Positions 13,800 to 15,630 of a DNA stretch of 15,630 bases are shown piece by piece; position 1 is the first letter of the stretch, and each line of letters starts with the position of its first letter. The stretch comes from Cytophagia bacterium (GTDB taxonomy: Bacteria > Bacteroidota > Bacteroidia > UBA7662). Under the pieces are notes generated by a model. That model did not search any database. It was not told the origin of the DNA and was given only the letters and a program-made list of their open reading frames with translations. Location of the stretch: contig RFOZ01000034.1 in the NCBI GenBank assembly GCA_009926405.1, positions 1 through 15,630 on the forward strand, given 5' to 3'. A program made the translations under genes and the position numbers.

Positions 13800-14825
13800 A
13801 TGGCGGTCTTGCACAATCCGGTCAACCGCGAAGTCCTCCGAAAACAACTCATGGAGGAAACCTTTCACCGGGTTACCCTTTCTTTTTATCGTTATGTCCG
13901 TATTCCGGACCCTCCCAATTTCCGCGATCAACTCTACAGTGAATGGCATGCTCTCGGTTGTTTTGGCCGAATCTACCTGGCCCACGAAGGAATCAACGCC
14001 CAAATGTCCATCCCGGAACACGCGATGGATGCCTTCCGTGAGAACCTCCAACAAAACGAATACCTCCAAGGCATTCCGCTCAAAATCGCCGTCGAAGACG
14101 ACGGGAAATCGTTCTACAAACTGACCCTCAAAATCCGCTCCAAAATTGTAGCGGACGGCATCGACGACCCGGCCTTTGATTCTTCCAAGGTTGGCCGTCA
14201 CCTCAACGCTGCCGAATTCAACGCCGCCATGGAAGAACCCGGTACCTTGGTGGTGGATATGCGCAATCATTACGAAAGCAAAATCGGGCACTTCGAAGGG
14301 GCCATCCTCCCGGATGTCGATACGTTCCGCGAAGAATTGGAACAGGTACCGCGCCTCTTGGCCGGTCAGGAGGACCGCAAAATCCTCCTCTATTGTACCG
14401 GAGGAATTCGCTGCGAAAAGGCCTCGGCCTGGCTCAAATACAAAGGATTCACGGATGTGAATCAACTTCACGGCGGAATCATTGATTATGCCCACCAAAT
14501 CCGCGAACAAGGTCTGCCCAATAAATTCAAAGGACGCAACTTTGTCTTTGATGAACGAATGGGCGAACGCATTACCGAAGATGTGTTAGGAAACTGCGAT
14601 CTCTGCGGAGAACCCTGCGATCACTACACCAACTGTGCCCGCAAAGCCTGCCACCAACTCTTTATTCAGTGCCCTGCTTGCAGCGAACGGCTCAACGGCT
14701 GTTGCGGACCCACCTGCCAAGAGCTACTTGACCAAGGCCCTACGGACGAGGCAACCAAACCGACCAACCCGCATCTTGGTAAATACACCAAAGGCCGACT
14801 AAAAAAAGAAAACCAAAAAAATTAG
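13800..14825 (+). CDS. trhO: tRNA uridine(34) hydroxylase TrhO (rhodanese-domain YceA family)
   Basis: TrhO makes 5-hydroxyuridine at the wobble base U34 of several tRNAs in an oxygen-dependent reaction, the first step toward cmo5U/mo5U. The 341 aa protein has the family layout: an N-terminal acylphosphatase-like domain (LSFYRYVRIPDPPNFRDQLY, IYLAHEGINAQMS), a rhodanese domain (LVVDMRNHYESKIGHFEGAILPDVDTF) with active-site loop LLYCTGGIRCEKASA, likely catalytic C199, and HGGIIDYA. A Cys-rich C-terminal segment (CDLCGEPCDHYTNC, CHQLFIQCPACSERLNGCCGPTC) could bind zinc or iron. It starts 25 bp after tRNA-Val, probably on the same transcript. The tail is Lys-rich. A long opposite-strand frame here is only a shadow. 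Confidence 0.94.
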   Translation: MAVLHNPVNREVLRKQLMEETFHRVTLSFYRYVRIPDPPNFRDQLYSEWHALGCFGRIYLAHEGINAQMSIPEHAMDAFRENLQQNEYLQGIPLKIAVEDDGKSFYKLTLKIRSKIVADGIDDPAFDSSKVGRHLNAAEFNAAMEEPGTLVVDMRNHYESKIGHFEGAILPDVDTFREELEQVPRLLAGQEDRKILLYCTGGIRCEKASAWLKYKGFTDVNQLHGGIIDYAHQIREQGLPNKFKGRNFVFDERMGERITEDVLGNCDLCGEPCDHYTNCARKACHQLFIQCPACSERLNGCCGPTCQELLDQGPTDEATKPTNPHLGKYTKGRLKKENQKN

Positions 14826-14856
14826 TTAACTTAGAAGTCTCCAAGCCGAGTTTCCC

Positions 14857-15309
14857 ATGAAACTTGCCACCAACGCCAGGGACTTCTGCCTTCGATGCCC
14901 CCTCGTACTCGCTCTATGGGCGTTTTTGTTGGGGGCTTGCCAAAAAGACAGCCTTCAAGGCGTTCTCGTCATCAAGTACGAAATCATGGTTCCTTCGCGC
15001 TTTGTACCTCAGTTTGGCGGATACGGCCTTAGCGTGACCTACACCACCGGAACGCAACAAACCCAAACCCTCAACATCACACCAGACGGAAACACCTGGT
15101 CTAATGAGTTTATACTAGAGGCGGAACAAAGGCCCGTCTTGATCAAATTCTACGGGGGTGGAACCACGAGCGGAACCAGTGGTAAGGCCATCCTGAATTT
15201 GTACATCAACGACAAACTCCGCAGCACTTCCGAATACCCCATCTTGAATTCTGGCACCACCTACGGAAGGTTCAACGCTTACCCGGGAACTTCGTTTAAC
15301 ATACCCTAA
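14857..15309 (+). CDS. Putative small lipoprotein, function unknown
   Basis: A 150-residue exported protein. The signal sequence (about residues 1-27, with PLVLALWAFLLGAC) ends in a lipobox whose Cys, C28, would be lipidated. The mature part is beta-rich with many Thr, Gly, Tyr and Asn: VIKYEIMVPSRFVPQFGGY, LSVTYTTGTQQTQTLNI, VLIKFYGGGTTSGTSGKAIL. This resembles a small immunoglobulin-like or jelly-roll fold, but I do not recognise the family. The N-terminus has three Cys in all (C11, C14, C28); only C28 is in lipobox context. It follows trhO by 31 bp and may share its transcript. No terminator is obvious after it. Confidence 0.7.
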   Translation: MKLATNARDFCLRCPLVLALWAFLLGACQKDSLQGVLVIKYEIMVPSRFVPQFGGYGLSVTYTTGTQQTQTLNITPDGNTWSNEFILEAEQRPVLIKFYGGGTTSGTSGKAILNLYINDKLRSTSEYPILNSGTTYGRFNAYPGTSFNIP

Positions 15310-15520
15310 ACTTTTGGGTGTAAGGGTGCCTCAAATCCCTGGTAGAAACTCAAAAAGGAATTTACAATAAGTCGGCAACAACTGATTGGTTCTTACGGCT
15401 TACAGAATCTGTCTAATTTCTTCCTTGTAGGGTTCACTTTTGAGAAGTGTAATGTGCTTGACCTGTAGGGGGCGCACTTCTTCTGCGCTACCAATGTATT
15501 TCCCCCACCCCCACAAACAA
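15310..15520. other. Intergenic region without a convincing gene
   Basis: About 210 bp lies between the lipoprotein gene and the tRNA-Ala terminator. I see only weak dyads: CACTT/AAGTG (15435-15439 with 15445-15449) and GCGCA/TGCGC (15472-15476 with 15484-15488). The minus-strand open frame across this region runs from within the tRNA and is not a gene. Confidence 0.5.
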
Positions 15521-15548
15521 CAAAACCCCTTGAAATCAAGAGGTTTTG
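15521..15548 (-). terminator. Terminator downstream of tRNA-Ala
   Basis: Read on the minus strand after the tRNA: a 6 bp arm (15542-15547 with 15522-15527), one A-C mismatch, then CTTG/CAAG with a 4-base loop, running out into a T-rich tract (TTTTGTTGTTTG). Its position 12 bp past the tRNA CCA end supports a role as the tRNA terminator. Confidence 0.7.
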
Positions 15549-15559
15549 GGTACTAACAA

Positions 15560-15630
<71 letters not shown>

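Noticed and set aside
13662..14510. Minus-strand open frame of 282 codons opposite trhO
   Set aside because: It runs through the tRNA-Val gene, giving the familiar false peptide GDTGFEPVTP, and lies antisense to a clear trhO gene.

Overview
The window is about 15.6 kb of chromosome from a member of the Bacteroidota. The evidence is consistent across several genes: a PorZ-type protein of the type IX secretion system (a Bacteroidota-only pathway), a DUF5606 protein, the long (~640 aa) Bacteroidota form of amidophosphoribosyltransferase, a prohibitin-type lipoprotein, and three exact matches to the Bacteroidota -7 promoter element TAnnTTTG just upstream of recA, the amidophosphoribosyltransferase gene and a tRNA gene. 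Genes mostly lack Shine-Dalgarno sequences, as is usual in the phylum. It reads as ordinary, densely coding housekeeping DNA. I see no insertion sequence, prophage, CRISPR array or defence island.

Layout: (1) 1-2041, plus strand: the 3' part of uvrA, then ruvX and def, closely spaced or overlapping, probably one operon. (2) 2030-2095: a 17-18 bp tandem repeat between def and a convergent gene. (3) 2094-2798, minus: a secreted protein with a carboxypeptidase-regulatory-like domain. (4) 2799-3263: a 465 bp gap with a doubtful small ORF and the recA promoter and leader. (5) 3264-4289 recA, then overlapping hairpins, then 4422-4970, a small outer-membrane beta-barrel protein with a clear terminator. 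(6) 5079-8977, minus: porZ, recO and an SPFH/prohibitin lipoprotein. (7) 9106-11034, plus: the amidophosphoribosyltransferase paralogue. (8) 11157-11917: an HTH regulator overlapping a DUF5606 gene, preceded by two TGTACA palindromes 21 bp apart. (9) 11929-11976: a 12 bp tandem repeat. (10) 11975-13597, minus: a comM/yifB Mg-chelatase-like ATPase whose AAA+ domain carries an 18 bp in-frame tandem repeat. (11) 13700-15309, plus: tRNA-Val(GAC), trhO and a small lipoprotein. (12) 15521-15630, minus: a terminator and a partial tRNA-Ala(GGC).

Functionally, five genes handle DNA damage, recombination or transformation (uvrA, ruvX, recA, recO, comM), although they sit in separate transcription units. 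Two genes concern the translation apparatus (def; trhO beside a tRNA gene). PorZ links the window to cell-surface display by type IX secretion.

The most unusual features are repeats. Two convergent gene junctions each hold a short GC-rich tandem array that touches a stop codon. The comM ATPase carries about seven copies of a six-residue motif between Walker A and Walker B, where the family normally has a short conserved segment. I found no convincing novel multi-gene system. The best leads are the comM repeat, the repeat-filled junctions, the putative operator before the HTH-DUF5606 pair, and the mutually exclusive hairpins after recA.
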